Part shown: piece by piece, positions 1 through 9,015 of the stretch
How positions within the stretch are numbered: the stretch's first letter is position 1
Layout: every line of letters starts with the position of its first letter
Source: Aequorivita aquimaris
GTDB taxonomy: Bacteria > Bacteroidota > Bacteroidia > Flavobacteriales > Flavobacteriaceae
Direction of reading: 5' to 3'
NCBI RefSeq assembly: GCF_001573155.1
Contig: NZ_JRWG01000007.1
Span: 58,729 to 122,728, forward strand
Length of the DNA: 64,000 nt
Program-made: the position numbers and the translations under genes
The notes under the pieces: model-generated
Databases searched by the model: none
The model's input: the letters and a program-made list of their open reading frames with translations, nothing else
What the model was told of the DNA's origin: nothing

Positions 1-279
1 AAACTTTTCTTCAAGAGCCATCGTTTCTGCAAAAACTATTTCCTTTTTATTCATCTCCACAAAACTATAAGCCGTAAAGGTACTGTCGTTTTCCTGCGAC
101 CAGGTTTCTTGGGAATATTCCTCGTCGTTCTCGTTCACCCAAGTTCCTAACAGCCACTGCAATTGCTCAATTTGCTCAAACTTACCGGAAGTAATTTCAG
201 TTTTGGATTTTTCTTCGGAATTGTTTTTACAGGAATTTAAAAATAATGGAAGGGCTAAAAATAATAGGAGTTTCTTCAT
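1..279 (-). CDS. Partial lipoprotein, DUF6265-like (C-terminus beyond left edge)
   Basis: The first 93 codons of a minus-strand gene are present; the rest lies off the left edge. The start is the ATG complementary to 277-279. The N-terminus is a lipoprotein signal (MKKLLLFLALPLFLNSC, lipobox Cys17), followed by a polar, acidic stretch (KNNSEEK), as in Bacteroidota lipoproteins. From about residue 40 the pattern QWLLGTWVNE...ETW resembles the start of the small lipocalin-like DUF6265 domain. The biochemical role is unknown; it is expected to be anchored in the cell envelope. A near-consensus -7 box (TACCTTCG) lies about 30 bases upstream. The lipoprotein call is firm and the family call moderate. 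Confidence 0.7.
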   Translation of the reverse strand, partial: MKKLLLFLALPLFLNSCKNNSEEKSKTEITSGKFEQIEQLQWLLGTWVNENDEEYSQETWSQENDSTFTAYSFVEMNKKEIVFAETMALEEKF

Positions 280-324
280 AATTGACAGCTTTGTTTTGGC
301 GAAGGTATCACAAAAAACAATTAA

Positions 325-663
325 TCATAGAATTCTTAGACCATTCCGTACTTCTTTTCCGGGCTGCAAGAGCGTTACATCTTTACCCTCCACAGCGCCC
401 AAAACAAGACATTCGCTCATAAAATTGGCAATCTGTTTCTTCGGAAAATTTACCACGGCAACCACTTGTTTGCCAAGCAATTCTTTTTTTGAATAAAGTG
501 AAGTAATCTGCGCCGAAGTTTTCCGTTGCCCAAATTCACTTCCAAAATCTATTAAAAGTTGGTAGGAAGGGTTTCGTGCTTCGGGAAAATCATTGGCTTC
601 AATAATAGTACCCACGCGCATTTCGACCTTTTCAAAATCAGACCAGGATAAATTATTCGTCAT
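325..663 (-). CDS. csaA: CsaA-type tRNA-binding-domain chaperone
   Basis: This 112-residue protein is the size of a stand-alone CsaA and consists of one OB-fold tRNA-binding domain (EMAP-II/TRBD). Diagnostic segments are WSDFEKVEMRVGTI near the N-terminus, SAQITSLYSKKELLG in the middle, and VVAVVNFPKKQIANFMSE followed by VLGA near the end. CsaA proteins are cytoplasmic dimers reported to act as export-related chaperones and to bind tRNA-like structures. The gene starts 11 bases inside the end of the upstream 103-residue gene (653-964), which suggests translational coupling. The family assignment is secure; the cellular role is inferred from the family. Confidence 0.87.
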   Translation of the reverse strand: MTNNLSWSDFEKVEMRVGTIIEANDFPEARNPSYQLLIDFGSEFGQRKTSAQITSLYSKKELLGKQVVAVVNFPKKQIANFMSECLVLGAVEGKDVTLLQPGKEVRNGLRIL

Positions 664-964
664 GATGCAACTTTAACTTCTGAATCATTTCTGGTGAAAC
701 TTCACCTTGGTCAGCGCCATAGGCATCAACCAATAAGCCTTTAATGCCATCGTTCGTTTCTATTAAGTAAAGGATGGTGTTGTCGCCGGGATTGGTCATT
801 CCCTCAAAACGGTAGAACTTTACAACGTCCAATTCGCCAGCCTTCCATTTCTTTTTAAGGTTTTTGGATTCTATGCCCTCGCCCACAAGGTTAAAGTCTT
901 CTGTATAGCCGTGTTTTTGCAAATCTGCGATTGCCACGGAGAGCGATGAATATGAGTTTTTCAT
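653..964 (-). CDS. Small conserved Bacteroidota protein of unknown function
   Basis: The ATG complementary to 962-964 is chosen as start, giving 103 residues (MKNSYSSLSVAIADLQKHGY). A longer reading to 1051 adds 29 residues without a recognisable pattern and runs toward a repeat. The protein has an N-terminal helix, the phrase YRFEGMTNPGDNTILY and a C-terminal KGLLVDAYGAD segment. Proteins of this shape are common in Bacteroidota and are sometimes labelled phosphoribosylpyrophosphate synthetase, but no PRPP-binding motif is visible, so I do not accept that function. Its end overlaps csaA by 11 bases, so the two are probably co-transcribed. Confidence 0.72.
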   Translation of the reverse strand: MKNSYSSLSVAIADLQKHGYTEDFNLVGEGIESKNLKKKWKAGELDVVKFYRFEGMTNPGDNTILYLIETNDGIKGLLVDAYGADQGEVSPEMIQKLKLHHDE

Positions 965-1054
965 AATTTTTGGTTTAGATTTTAAAGTTAAAGGAGATAA
1001 TTTGCAACTGCAAAGTTTTATAGTTTCTTTAGGAAAATCAGTATGCAGCAAGTC

Positions 1055-1080
1055 CGTAGGCTCGCGATTTATCGCGCGCC
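1055..1080. repeat. Short palindromic repeat, CGCGATTTATCGCG family, copy 1
   Basis: CGTAGG is followed by a palindromic core CGCGATTTATCGCG. Related copies lie at 18780-18808 and 20372-20400, always between genes. It sits in the divergent gap between the small protein at 653-964 and the thioredoxin-fold gene at 1188. Confidence 0.75.
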
Positions 1081-1105
1081 AATATTATTATTCAAAATAA
1101 AAAAA

Positions 1106-1128
1106 CTTTGCGCCTTTGCGCCTTTGCG
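1106..1128. repeat. Half-site of the CCAC/CTTTG 9-bp-unit repeat family
   Basis: Tandem CTTTGCGC units (ctttgcgcctttgcgccttt and on) match one arm of the elements at 34841-34927 and 39916-39995. No opposing arm is visible here, so this looks like a solitary half-element upstream of the 1188-1745 gene. Confidence 0.65.
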
Positions 1129-1187
1129 AGAGAATTCACAAAATCGTAACTTTAAAAATATTTTCACACCACTACTGAAAAGAAAAA

Positions 1188-1745
1188 ATGGCCAGAACAG
1201 AATCCAAAATGCTTCCATTGGGAACGCAAGCCCCCGATTTTACATTGATTGACGCAGTAACCAACAATGCCGTTTCCTTAAAGGACGTGCGCGGCGAAAA
1301 GGGCACGGTAGTGATGTTTATCTGCAATCACTGCCCGTTTGTGAAACATGTAAATGACGAACTGGTGCGTATTTGCAACGATTATCGGGTAACCGGCTTT
1401 GGATTTGTGGGCATAAACAGTAACGATATTATCAAATATCCCGAGGATTCCCCTGCCGAAATGTGGCGAACTGCGCGCAGGCACAGTTACCCTTTTCCAT
1501 ATTTATATGATGAAACACAAGAGGTAGCGAAAGCCTACGACGCAGCCTGCACACCGGATTTCTATCTTTTTGATGATGAACTGAAACTGGTTTACAGAGG
1601 CCAATTGGACAACAGCCGTCCCGGGAACGGTATTCCCGTAAACGGTAGAGACCTCAGGGAAGCGCTGGATAATATCCTAAACAACAATCCGCAGAGGAAG
1701 GATCAAAAACCGAGTATTGGGTGTAATATTAAGTGGAAGGAATAA
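1188..1745 (+). CDS. Thioredoxin-fold protein, AhpC/TSA (redoxin) family
   Basis: This 185-residue protein has a single thioredoxin-like domain. Residues 9-20 (LPLGTQAPDFTL) are the peroxiredoxin-type opening, and the redox motif CNHCPFVKHV places the CxxC cysteines at 46 and 49. FGFVGINSND and the later TPDFYLFD (cis-Pro loop) complete the fold. This subgroup is often called thioredoxin family protein; a thiol oxidoreductase or peroxidase activity in the cytoplasm is the family expectation. There is no signal peptide. The ATG at 1188 is preferred over the in-frame ATG at 1209. A hairpin follows the stop and probably ends transcription. Confidence 0.87.
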   Translation: MARTESKMLPLGTQAPDFTLIDAVTNNAVSLKDVRGEKGTVVMFICNHCPFVKHVNDELVRICNDYRVTGFGFVGINSNDIIKYPEDSPAEMWRTARRHSYPFPYLYDETQEVAKAYDAACTPDFYLFDDELKLVYRGQLDNSRPGNGIPVNGRDLREALDNILNNNPQRKDQKPSIGCNIKWKE

Positions 1746-1763
1746 ATTCGGGATTCTTTAATT

Positions 1764-1811
1764 GGGGATTCGGGGTTCGAATTCACAAATCCCGAATCCC
1801 GAATCCCGAAT
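1764..1811. terminator. Candidate bidirectional terminator between convergent genes
   Basis: GGGATTCGGG (1765-1774) pairs perfectly with CCCGAATCCC (1791-1800), and CCCGAATC is then repeated. It occupies the whole gap between the convergent genes ending at 1745 and 1814. There is no long U tract, so the terminator role is an inference from position and stem. Confidence 0.5.
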
Positions 1812-1813
1812 CA

Positions 1814-2746
1814 CTACTTCACGTCCATTAATTCCACATCAAAAATTAAGGTCGCACTTGGAGGAATAACCCCGCCAGCTCCGCGCTCGCCATAGGCAAG
1901 ATGCGAAGGAATTACAAAACGGGCCTTATCGCCTACTTGCAATAATTGGATGCCTTCATCCCACCCAGCTATTACTTGCCCAACGCCCAGTTGAAAGTCG
2001 ATGGGTTGCTTTCTTTTGTATGATGAATCAAACTCGGTTCCATCAGTTAAGGCGCCTTTGTAATGCACGGAAACCGTTTTTCCCTTTTCAGCTTTTTTAC
2101 CGTTTCCTTTTTGGATTATTTTGTAAAGAAGTCCGCTATCGGTTCTATCAAAACCTTCTGAAATTTTTTTCAGTTCGGCTTCCTGAGCTTCTTTCATTTT
2201 TGCAATTCGCTGCTCCCTTTCACCAGTAAAACTTCTGAAAGCTTCTACAGCATTCCACTTTTTGGCTTCTTCGCCTACGCGGATTATTTCAACCTTTTGC
2301 ATAGTATCGCCTTGCGCAACACTATCAACAACGTCCTGCCCTTCCACTACATTTCCAAAAACGGTGTGCTTGTTATCCAACCAAGGCGTGGCAACGTGCG
2401 TTATAAAAAACTGACTGCCATTGCTCGCAGGCCCAGCATTTGCCATGGAAAGCACCCCCGGGGTATCGTGGCGAAGGTCTTGGTGAAACTCATCGTCAAA
2501 GTTATAGCCTGGTCCACCAGCGCCCGTACCATTGGGATCGCCGCCCTGAATCATAAAATCTGGGATTACACGGTGAAATTTTAACCCATCATAATAGGGT
2601 GTTCCCTGTGGTTTTGCTGAATTTTCCAAGTTCCCTTCTGCCAAAGCCACAAAGTTTCCAACCGTTCCCGGGGTTTTGTCGTGTGTAAGTTTTATAAGAA
2701 TTTCTCCTTTTTCGGTCGTTATTTTTGCGTAAATACCGTCTTGCAT
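1814..2746 (-). CDS. Cyclophilin-FKBP fusion peptidyl-prolyl isomerase
   Basis: A 310-residue protein fusing two prolyl isomerase folds. A cyclophilin domain occupies roughly residues 1-160 ([38 protein letters not shown]). A charged helical linker follows (about 160-205), and a C-terminal FKBP domain ([35 protein letters not shown]) covers about 206-310. Both active-site signatures look intact. The ATG at 2746 is chosen rather than a longer frame to 2932: the extra 62 residues are low quality, and a good -7 box lies 25 bases upstream of 2746. There is no signal peptide, so it is expected in the cytoplasm. Double-domain PPIases of this kind are common in Bacteroidota. Confidence 0.92.
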   Translation of the reverse strand: MQDGIYAKITTEKGEILIKLTHDKTPGTVGNFVALAEGNLENSAKPQGTPYYDGLKFHRVIPDFMIQGGDPNGTGAGGPGYNFDDEFHQDLRHDTPGVLSMANAGPASNGSQFFITHVATPWLDNKHTVFGNVVEGQDVVDSVAQGDTMQKVEIIRVGEEAKKWNAVEAFRSFTGEREQRIAKMKEAQEAELKKISEGFDRTDSGLLYKIIQKGNGKKAEKGKTVSVHYKGALTDGTEFDSSYKRKQPIDFQLGVGQVIAGWDEGIQLLQVGDKARFVIPSHLAYGERGAGGVIPPSATLIFDVELMDVK

Positions 2747-2770
2747 TTTTTGTTTTTTTAAATTGAAATG

Positions 2771-2778
2771 CAAAGGTA
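2771..2778 (-). promoter_or_regulatory. Flavobacterial -7 box (TACCTTTG) for the PPIase gene
   Basis: On the minus strand TACCTTTG matches the Bacteroidota sigma-A -7 consensus TAnnTTTG and ends 24 bases before the chosen ATG. No clear -33 TTG is visible. It lies inside the longer reading frame and so supports the shorter start. Confidence 0.5.
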
Positions 2779-2963
2779 AGGAAATAGGAAGTATGAAATT
2801 GGAAATAGGAAATGGGAAGTTGGAATTTTTAAAATCTGATTCTATAGCCAAGAGCGAAAAGCGAAGGTTTTTAGAAAGAGGAAAGCTGTATATTTGAGAT
2901 TTATGAAATAAGTGGGATATACACAACACCACGGCTTTTAAAAATTACACATTAATTATTTTT

Positions 2964-3722
2964 ATGAAATCAAATAAAATATTTATAGTTCTACTGATAA
3001 TATCTAGTTTTATCTCTTGTAACAATGAGGATGATAACCCAAAACAGGAACAAGAAATAATAAATCCCTGCGAAAAACTTTATAAAAAACAAACATTGTA
3101 TGAACTAGGGTCTCCCACGTTTATAAACGAAGTTTTTTATGATAGTGCCTCAAGAATAGATTCAATCTCTCAATTTGATGTTACTACAGATGTTTCTATA
3201 CATTATAAAGTAAGCTATGAGGAAAATGTAATATCTAAAATACAACATGAAATTATTTATAATTTTAATCCTACTTTAGACCAAGTGATAGTGTACGATG
3301 ATATTGACATTACAAATTCAAATATTATTCTCAACTCAAGTAATAGTGAAAGAAAAATTGAAATAAATTATACAGATATATACGTAAATAAAACTAAAGA
3401 GTATTATTCCCAAAATCCTCCAAGTTTTAGTGAGCAGACTTTTAGTAGAAACGGTCAAAATCAAATTATTTCTAATACAGCATTTGGAAATACATATTCC
3501 TATTCAAATCACGTTAATGGAGAAAACAATGATTTAGTTGGAATTGGAATTATTAATGATTTACCCAATATTCTTTTAATCTTTAAATTGAGACTTTCAT
3601 CAAGCACCCCATTAACAGTAGGAATGACAGATTTAAATATTGAATTTGAAAACAATAGCTGCATTATAAAATCTATAAAAGACGAAAATAGATACAAGGT
3701 TTATGAATATATCAATCCATAG
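2964..3722 (+). CDS. Hypothetical lipoprotein
   Basis: This 252-residue protein has a lipoprotein signal (MKSNKIFIVLLIISSFISC, Cys19) followed by NNEDDN. That acidic cluster resembles the lipoprotein export signal that sends Bacteroidota lipoproteins to the cell surface. The rest is rich in Tyr, Asn, Ile and Ser with alternating beta-like patterns, similar in style to DUF4595-type lipoproteins, but I cannot place it in a family. The gene is clearly more AT-rich than its neighbours, which may mean recent acquisition. It stands alone, divergent from the PPIase gene; no function is inferred. Confidence 0.75.
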   Translation: MKSNKIFIVLLIISSFISCNNEDDNPKQEQEIINPCEKLYKKQTLYELGSPTFINEVFYDSASRIDSISQFDVTTDVSIHYKVSYEENVISKIQHEIIYNFNPTLDQVIVYDDIDITNSNIILNSSNSERKIEINYTDIYVNKTKEYYSQNPPSFSEQTFSRNGQNQIISNTAFGNTYSYSNHVNGENNDLVGIGIINDLPNILLIFKLRLSSSTPLTVGMTDLNIEFENNSCIIKSIKDENRYKVYEYINP

Positions 3723-3988
3723 AAATATGTAGCGTTTAAGCGTTATGGTGATGAAAATTTTATAAATTTATATATTAATAATTTCATATTTACTCCTTAC
3801 TTAATAAGACACAATGGATACCTAAAACTAATCCAAAAAAACAACCTTAGCCAGTACATAAGAAACTAATTCTTTCATCCTAAAAATTTCCAGACTCCAA
3901 ATCACTTCTCTCTTTTCGCTTTTCGCTAAAATGTAACAAAACGCTAACCCATTCGTCATACAAACAACCAACTTCCAAAAACAATTCC

Positions 3989-4885
3989 GTGGAAAATATT
4001 CTCACCATAAATAATCTAACCAAGAAATTTGGCGCACTAACTGCCGTGGACAATCTTTCCTTTTCAATTGAAAAAGGCAATGTGTACGGTATCCTCGGCC
4101 CAAACGGCAGTGGTAAAAGTACCACACTGGGCATTGTGCTTAATGTGGTAAACAAAACCGCGGGCGACTTTAAATGGTTTGACGGTAACATCGATACGCA
4201 CAATGCCTTAAAAAAAGTGGGCGCCATCATTGAGCGCCCCAACTTTTACCCGTATATGACCGCCGTGCAAAACCTGCAACTGGTGTGTAAAATAAAGGAA
4301 GTTTCGGAAGAAAAGATTTCTGAAAAATTGGAGCTCGTAGGACTTTTGGATAGAAAGGACAGCAAGTTCAGCACCTTTTCCCTGGGAATGAAACAACGCT
4401 TGGCAATCGCTTCGGCACTGCTGAACGACCCCGAAATACTGATTCTCGACGAACCCACAAACGGCTTGGACCCGCAGGGAATACACCAAATTCGGGAGAT
4501 CATAAAAGTAATTGCTTCACAGGGAACTACCATTTTATTGGCCTCGCATTTATTGGACGAGGTTGAAAAAGTCTGTACGCACGTTGTAATTCTTCGGAAA
4601 GGCGTAAGTCTCTATTCCGGCAGCGTGGACGGGATGAACGCCAGCCACGGTTTTTTAACAATGCAGAGCAACGATATGGAAAAGTTGCAAAAAGCTTTGG
4701 AAGGAAACACGGCCTTTGGCACCGTAAAACGCGAGGGCGATTTTATCATCGCTTACCTCAACAATCCCATGGACGCTTCGGAAGTGAACAAACTGCTTTT
4801 TGAAAAAGGCATCACCCTTAGCCACCTTGTGAAACGCAAGGAAAGCCTTGAAGAACAATTCCTTGAACTCACGAAACAAAACTAA
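3989..4885 (+). CDS. ABC transporter ATP-binding protein (ABC-2 export type)
   Basis: A 298-residue nucleotide-binding subunit: Walker A GPNGSGKST at residues 37-45, signature FSLGMKQR, and Walker B ILILDEPTNGLDPQG followed by the switch histidine in LLASHLLDEVEK. The C-terminal extension after about residue 215 is typical of drug, antibiotic or lantibiotic-type ABC-2 exporters. A GTG start at 3989 gives MENILTINNL. It ends 7 bases before the permease gene, so the two form an operon and presumably one transporter at the inner membrane. The substrate cannot be read from sequence. Confidence 0.92.
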   Translation: MENILTINNLTKKFGALTAVDNLSFSIEKGNVYGILGPNGSGKSTTLGIVLNVVNKTAGDFKWFDGNIDTHNALKKVGAIIERPNFYPYMTAVQNLQLVCKIKEVSEEKISEKLELVGLLDRKDSKFSTFSLGMKQRLAIASALLNDPEILILDEPTNGLDPQGIHQIREIIKVIASQGTTILLASHLLDEVEKVCTHVVILRKGVSLYSGSVDGMNASHGFLTMQSNDMEKLQKALEGNTAFGTVKREGDFIIAYLNNPMDASEVNKLLFEKGITLSHLVKRKESLEEQFLELTKQN

Positions 4886-4892
4886 CCACCCG

Positions 4893-5729
4893 ATGCTACG
4901 ATTGTTAAATATAGAACTTCAGAAACTGCGCTATAACCGTTCGGCAAAGGTTATTTCCATTATTTATTTTGTGCTTATCACTTTCATTGCCTTGATTGCT
5001 TCCATCGAATTTAATTTTGGTGACTTTCACTTTCGGGTGGCGGACCAAGGAATTTTCAATTTTCCGTATATCTGGCATTTCAATACTTATGTGGCGGCCA
5101 TCTTGAAATTGTTTTTGGCCATCGTAATTGTTTCTATGATGAGTAACGAGTACAGTTATAGAACCTTAAAACAAAACTTGATTGACGGCCTTAGCAAAAA
5201 GGAATTTGTACTTTCAAAGTTTTTGACCGTCTTGCTTTTCGCAGTGATATCAACGGTTTTTATTTTTAGTGTCTCGTTGATTTTGGGGGGTTACTTTTCA
5301 GATTACAATGAAATAGGAATCATTTTCAGCGATATGGAATACATAGGCGCCTATTTTATAAAATTGGTAGCCTTTTTCTCTTTCTGTCTATTCCTGGGGG
5401 TTTTGGTGAAACGTTCCGCCTTCGCGCTTGGCTTTCTGATTGTATGGCAAATTGTAGAATGGTTATCTTACGGTTTGATGAAATGGCAGTTTTTTAAAGA
5501 CACTGAAATTGCTGACAATGTTGCGCAATTTTTTCCGCTGAATGCAATGGCAAATCTTATCAAGGAACCTATGAGTCGCTTGGGCGCGATACAATCTGCC
5601 GCCAATCAATTGGGCGAAAATTTCAACAAAGATTATGGCGTAAGTTGGTTGAATGTACTCATTGTATTGGTGTGGACAGCCCTTTTTATCTACTGGTCCT
5701 ATGCCATTCTAAAGAAAAGAGACTTGTAA
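4893..5729 (+). CDS. ABC-2 type transporter permease
   Basis: This 278-residue membrane protein begins at the ATG at 4893 (MLRLLNIELQKLRYN). An earlier in-frame start inside the ATPase gene is not needed. About six hydrophobic segments alternate with short loops, in the order usual for ABC-2 permeases: an amphipathic N-terminus, a long loop after the first membrane span, then VVSMMSNEYSYRTLKQNLIDG, a conserved cytoplasmic coupling element. It is partnered with the ATPase 7 bases upstream. The transported compound is unknown; such pairs export lipids, peptides or drugs, or act in gliding or copper-related processes. Confidence 0.85.
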   Translation: MLRLLNIELQKLRYNRSAKVISIIYFVLITFIALIASIEFNFGDFHFRVADQGIFNFPYIWHFNTYVAAILKLFLAIVIVSMMSNEYSYRTLKQNLIDGLSKKEFVLSKFLTVLLFAVISTVFIFSVSLILGGYFSDYNEIGIIFSDMEYIGAYFIKLVAFFSFCLFLGVLVKRSAFALGFLIVWQIVEWLSYGLMKWQFFKDTEIADNVAQFFPLNAMANLIKEPMSRLGAIQSAANQLGENFNKDYGVSWLNVLIVLVWTALFIYWSYAILKKRDL

Positions 5730-5753
5730 AAAAGGAATCGTCCCGTTGATTTT

Positions 5754-8216
5754 TTGCCTATATTTAGCAAGCAATCAACCCTTATTTTTTTGAAGCGTTT
5801 CCTTTTTATACTTTGCTTTTTAATTTCCACAGTTGTCTTTCCGCAAGACATTGAGCTGTTTAAACAGTTTAATGGGCATTACGATTACACTGCTTTTGGC
5901 AATACATTAAATGTTGAAGAAAATGGTCAAGGCGGACAATGCTTCATTCTTACCAGCAGCAGTGCCAACTTTCAACTAGAACCCAATCAAGAGGTAGTTG
6001 CTGCCTATTTATATTGGGCAGGGTCTGGTCCTGGGGATTTCAACGTAACCTTCAATCAAGTTCCGATAACTGCAGAACGCACCTTTACTGAAAGTTATAA
6101 CAGCGGCGGACAGGATTATATTTATTTTTCAGCATTTGCAGATGTTACCGAGCAAATTCAAACCACAGGAAATGGCAACTATACACTTTCTGATTTAGAC
6201 CTTACGCTTGTAATTCCTGCATATTGCAGTCCGCCAGGCTCGGGCACCAACTTCGGGGGTTGGGCGGTTACTGTGGTTTATGAGGATGTGACCCTTCCCA
6301 ACAATCAAGTAAATATATTTGATGGTTTGGAAAGTGTATCGCGCGTTGACCAAACTTTGGATATAACCTTGGATAATTTGATGGTTTTGGATACCGAAGG
6401 CGCCAAAATAGGTTTCCTGGCTTGGGAAGGCGATCGCGGGCTTGCGGTTAACGAAACCCTTCGCATCAACGGAAACATTCTAAGCAATCCACCGCTAAAC
6501 CCTCCCGACAATGCCTTTAACGGTACCAACAGTTTTACGGGCAGCAATGTGCTCTACAATATGGATATTGATGTTTATCCCATTTCAAATTATATAAGTC
6601 CGGGAGACACCTCTGCAAGTATTCAACTTACCAGCGGCCAGGATTTTGTGATGGTCAACAATATTATTACCGTTTTAAACACGGAGTTGCCCGATGCAAC
6701 CATTTCCATAGACAATATTATCGGCGGTACCGAATGTGGCAATCGCGAACTAAGGCTGGATTACACGGTTTACAACCTCAACAGCACCGACGTACTCCCG
6801 GCAGGAACGCCCATCGCTTTTTATGCGGATGAAACGCTGGTGGCCCAAAGTGCAACCGTGGCCGTAATTCCCATTGACGGACAGGAAAACGGAAGCATTA
6901 CGTTCACGGTTCCCAACAATATTGAAGCAGATTTTATTCTGAAAGCGGTAGTGGACGATACCGGCAACGGTACGGGGATTGTCAATGAAACCAACGAAGA
7001 CAATAACGAAGACCAAGCGCCTATTCATTTATTGTTAAACCCTGTAATCACGGGACTGCGCAATCTGGAAACCTGTGACGTTATTGGCGAGGAATTTTTC
7101 GATTTAACCGAAGCCACTTCACAAATAGACCCTATTTATGAATTGAGTTTTCACCTTTCGGAAGCGGATGCCGAAAATAATGTGAACCCAATCATCAATC
7201 CCGAAAATTTTCAGAATACCGAAAATCCGCAGACCATTTACATCCGGGTTTCCAATCCAGATTGTTTTTTGATTGATAGTTTTACGGTGGAAGTAATTCC
7301 CTGCCCCTTACCCGACGCTAACATTGAATTGCCGGAAATTTCAGCCTGTCGCGATCGGGCTTTATTGCTTCCCTTTACGGTTTATAATTTGGAAGCAACG
7401 GCACCGCTGCCTGCCAATACTTCCATAGCGTTTTATACGGAGGAGGTTTTACTTGGGCTTTCGCAAACGCGACAAACCATTCCGATTGGCGGCAGTGAAA
7501 ATGGTGAAATAGAACTCCTTTTGTCCGATAGTTTGCCAAATACTTTTACTATCACAGCTGTAGTAGATGATGACGGTAACGGTAACGGTGCAGTAGAAGA
7601 ACTCCGGGAGGATAACAACAGTTTTACGCAAAGCATTACGTTTGAAAGCATCCCCCCCATTCCGAATTTGCCTGACCTTTTGGAATGCGACAAAGGTTTT
7701 GACACGGCAATTTACGATTTAACCCAGCAAGATAATTTTATAAGAACAGGACCCAATGATGTGGTGAATTATTTCACTACTTCTGAACATGCTTTGCAAA
7801 ATACTAACCCCATCTCCAATCCTTCTGAATATCAAAATACTACAGATCCACAGACCATTTATGTGCGGCTTGAAAACGAAATCTGCTTCGCAACCGCGTC
7901 CTTTTTATTAACTACGGAAAATTGCGCGCCTTTTATCCCCCAAGGCTTTTCGCCCAATGGCGATGGTATTAATGATACATTTGAAATCAGCAACCTCCTC
8001 AACATTTACGAAAATTTTGAGTTGAATATTTACTCCCGCGAAGGCAATTTAATCCATACCGCCTACAACGCCGATGGTTTTTGGGATGGGGTGGCTACAA
8101 AAGGGTTACTCTTTACCGGAAACCCCGTTCCCGTGGGTACGTATTATTACGTTTTGGTTTTAAACGACCCCAAATATCCCGAGGCTTTTATTGGATGGGT
8201 TTATGTGAATTATTAA
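5754..8216 (+). CDS. T9SS type B sorting-domain (gliding-motility CTD) surface protein
   Basis: A secreted protein of about 820 residues. The N-terminus is a signal peptide (KRFLFILCFLISTVVFPQD). Residues about 30-310 form a beta-rich ectodomain, followed by two CARDB-like Ig repeats, each with VVDDTGNGTG- or VVDDDGNGNG-type loops and a terminal EDNN motif. The C-terminus PQGFSPNGDGINDTFEI...YYYVLVLNDP...GWVYVNY is the CHU_C/type B T9SS sorting domain, so the protein should cross the outer membrane through the type IX system. No ATG is available: TTG at 5754 is the outermost option, and TTG at 5790 (L13) gives a cleaner signal peptide. Its stop is one base from the convergent kinase-like gene. 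Confidence 0.88.
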   Translation: MPIFSKQSTLIFLKRFLFILCFLISTVVFPQDIELFKQFNGHYDYTAFGNTLNVEENGQGGQCFILTSSSANFQLEPNQEVVAAYLYWAGSGPGDFNVTFNQVPITAERTFTESYNSGGQDYIYFSAFADVTEQIQTTGNGNYTLSDLDLTLVIPAYCSPPGSGTNFGGWAVTVVYEDVTLPNNQVNIFDGLESVSRVDQTLDITLDNLMVLDTEGAKIGFLAWEGDRGLAVNETLRINGNILSNPPLNPPDNAFNGTNSFTGSNVLYNMDIDVYPISNYISPGDTSASIQLTSGQDFVMVNNIITVLNTELPDATISIDNIIGGTECGNRELRLDYTVYNLNSTDVLPAGTPIAFYADETLVAQSATVAVIPIDGQENGSITFTVPNNIEADFILKAVVDDTGNGTGIVNETNEDNNEDQAPIHLLLNPVITGLRNLETCDVIGEEFFDLTEATSQIDPIYELSFHLSEADAENNVNPIINPENFQNTENPQTIYIRVSNPDCFLIDSFTVEVIPCPLPDANIELPEISACRDRALLLPFTVYNLEATAPLPANTSIAFYTEEVLLGLSQTRQTIPIGGSENGEIELLLSDSLPNTFTITAVVDDDGNGNGAVEELREDNNSFTQSITFESIPPIPNLPDLLECDKGFDTAIYDLTQQDNFIRTGPNDVVNYFTTSEHALQNTNPISNPSEYQNTTDPQTIYVRLENEICFATASFLLTTENCAPFIPQGFSPNGDGINDTFEISNLLNIYENFELNIYSREGNLIHTAYNADGFWDGVATKGLLFTGNPVPVGTYYYVLVLNDPKYPEAFIGWVYVNY

Positions 8217-8217
8217 G

Positions 8218-8967
8218 CTATCTCCTTCGTCTTCGCATCTTTTTGCTGTTTATTTTTTTCTGAAAGGCCCTGCTGTGTTTAAGCATTAAAGCATGCGTTT
8301 CTTCGTAACTTTTACCGTAAAGTTTCGCGTATTCGGCAGCAATTATTTTCACCATGGTTTTTGAAAGCCACAACCTGCGGAAGTTGCGCATGCGCTTTTC
8401 AAAAGACATTTCCTCAAAACGCATTCGGTTCAAATCAATTAAATAGAAATCGTAATTGTCGTTGCCGTTGTCCATTATCAAGGTATTTCCCGGGGAATGG
8501 TCTAAAAAATTCACGCCGTTTTCGTGCAACTTAAAAGTGAATTGGGTAAACTGCCTTAAAATTTCGTTACGCTTTTTAAATCGGGGATTATGTATCAATT
8601 CCCGAAAATCAAAATCATAATTTACGTGTTCACTTACATAATAACTTTCCTTCAAGCCTCCCGAAAAAATCTCAAGATATGCTACTGGAAAAGGCGTTTT
8701 TATACCAAAGTCAATTAATTTTGTAGCGTATTCAAAAGAGCGCCGGGCCTTGCTTTTCCGCAGATATTGATACACGAGCGACTGAAAGGCGTTGGGAGTT
8801 TTAAACTTTTTTATATTTAGGGAACGGCCTTCAAGCTGCACGGTTTTAATAATATTGCGTTCGCCCTTGGTCACGTATTCACCCGTTTTGGAAAAATTAT
8901 GTAGCACATCGCGTAGCTTTGCGGCCATTTGGGAATAATCTGGGTGAATAACAAAATTTTCCTGCAT
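8218..8967 (-). CDS. Kdo/lipopolysaccharide kinase (KdkA/InaA/WaaP)-like protein
   Basis: A 249-residue protein with the reduced protein-kinase fold of LPS kinases: a basic N-lobe (NIKKFK), a HEN-G...FLDHSPGNTLI catalytic loop with candidate Asp156 and Asn161, and DLNRMRF with Asp178 as the metal-binding aspartate. The usual H-R/G-D triad reads F-L-D here. Known relatives phosphorylate Kdo or heptose in LPS core. The ATG at 8967 is preferred; a longer frame to 9039 would run into the divergent GT9 gene. The C-terminal tail is very basic (RRRRR), suggesting membrane contact. Adjacency to core glycosyltransferases supports an LPS role. Confidence 0.78.
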   Translation of the reverse strand: MQENFVIHPDYSQMAAKLRDVLHNFSKTGEYVTKGERNIIKTVQLEGRSLNIKKFKTPNAFQSLVYQYLRKSKARRSFEYATKLIDFGIKTPFPVAYLEIFSGGLKESYYVSEHVNYDFDFRELIHNPRFKKRNEILRQFTQFTFKLHENGVNFLDHSPGNTLIMDNGNDNYDFYLIDLNRMRFEEMSFEKRMRNFRRLWLSKTMVKIIAAEYAKLYGKSYEETHALMLKHSRAFQKKINSKKMRRRRR

Positions 8968-9015
8968 TTTGAAAGAAGATAAAACCAAAAAAGGTATTTT
9001 GCGAAGGTAATCTAT

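Noticed and set aside
653..964. Phosphoribosylpyrophosphate synthetase annotation often attached to proteins like this
   Set aside because: At 103 residues with no PRPP-binding loop the name is not supported by the sequence.
1746..1813. tRNA-like GGGGTTCGAATTC segment
   Set aside because: No acceptor stem or anticodon arm; the sequence is a CCCGAATC/GGGATTCGGG inverted repeat.
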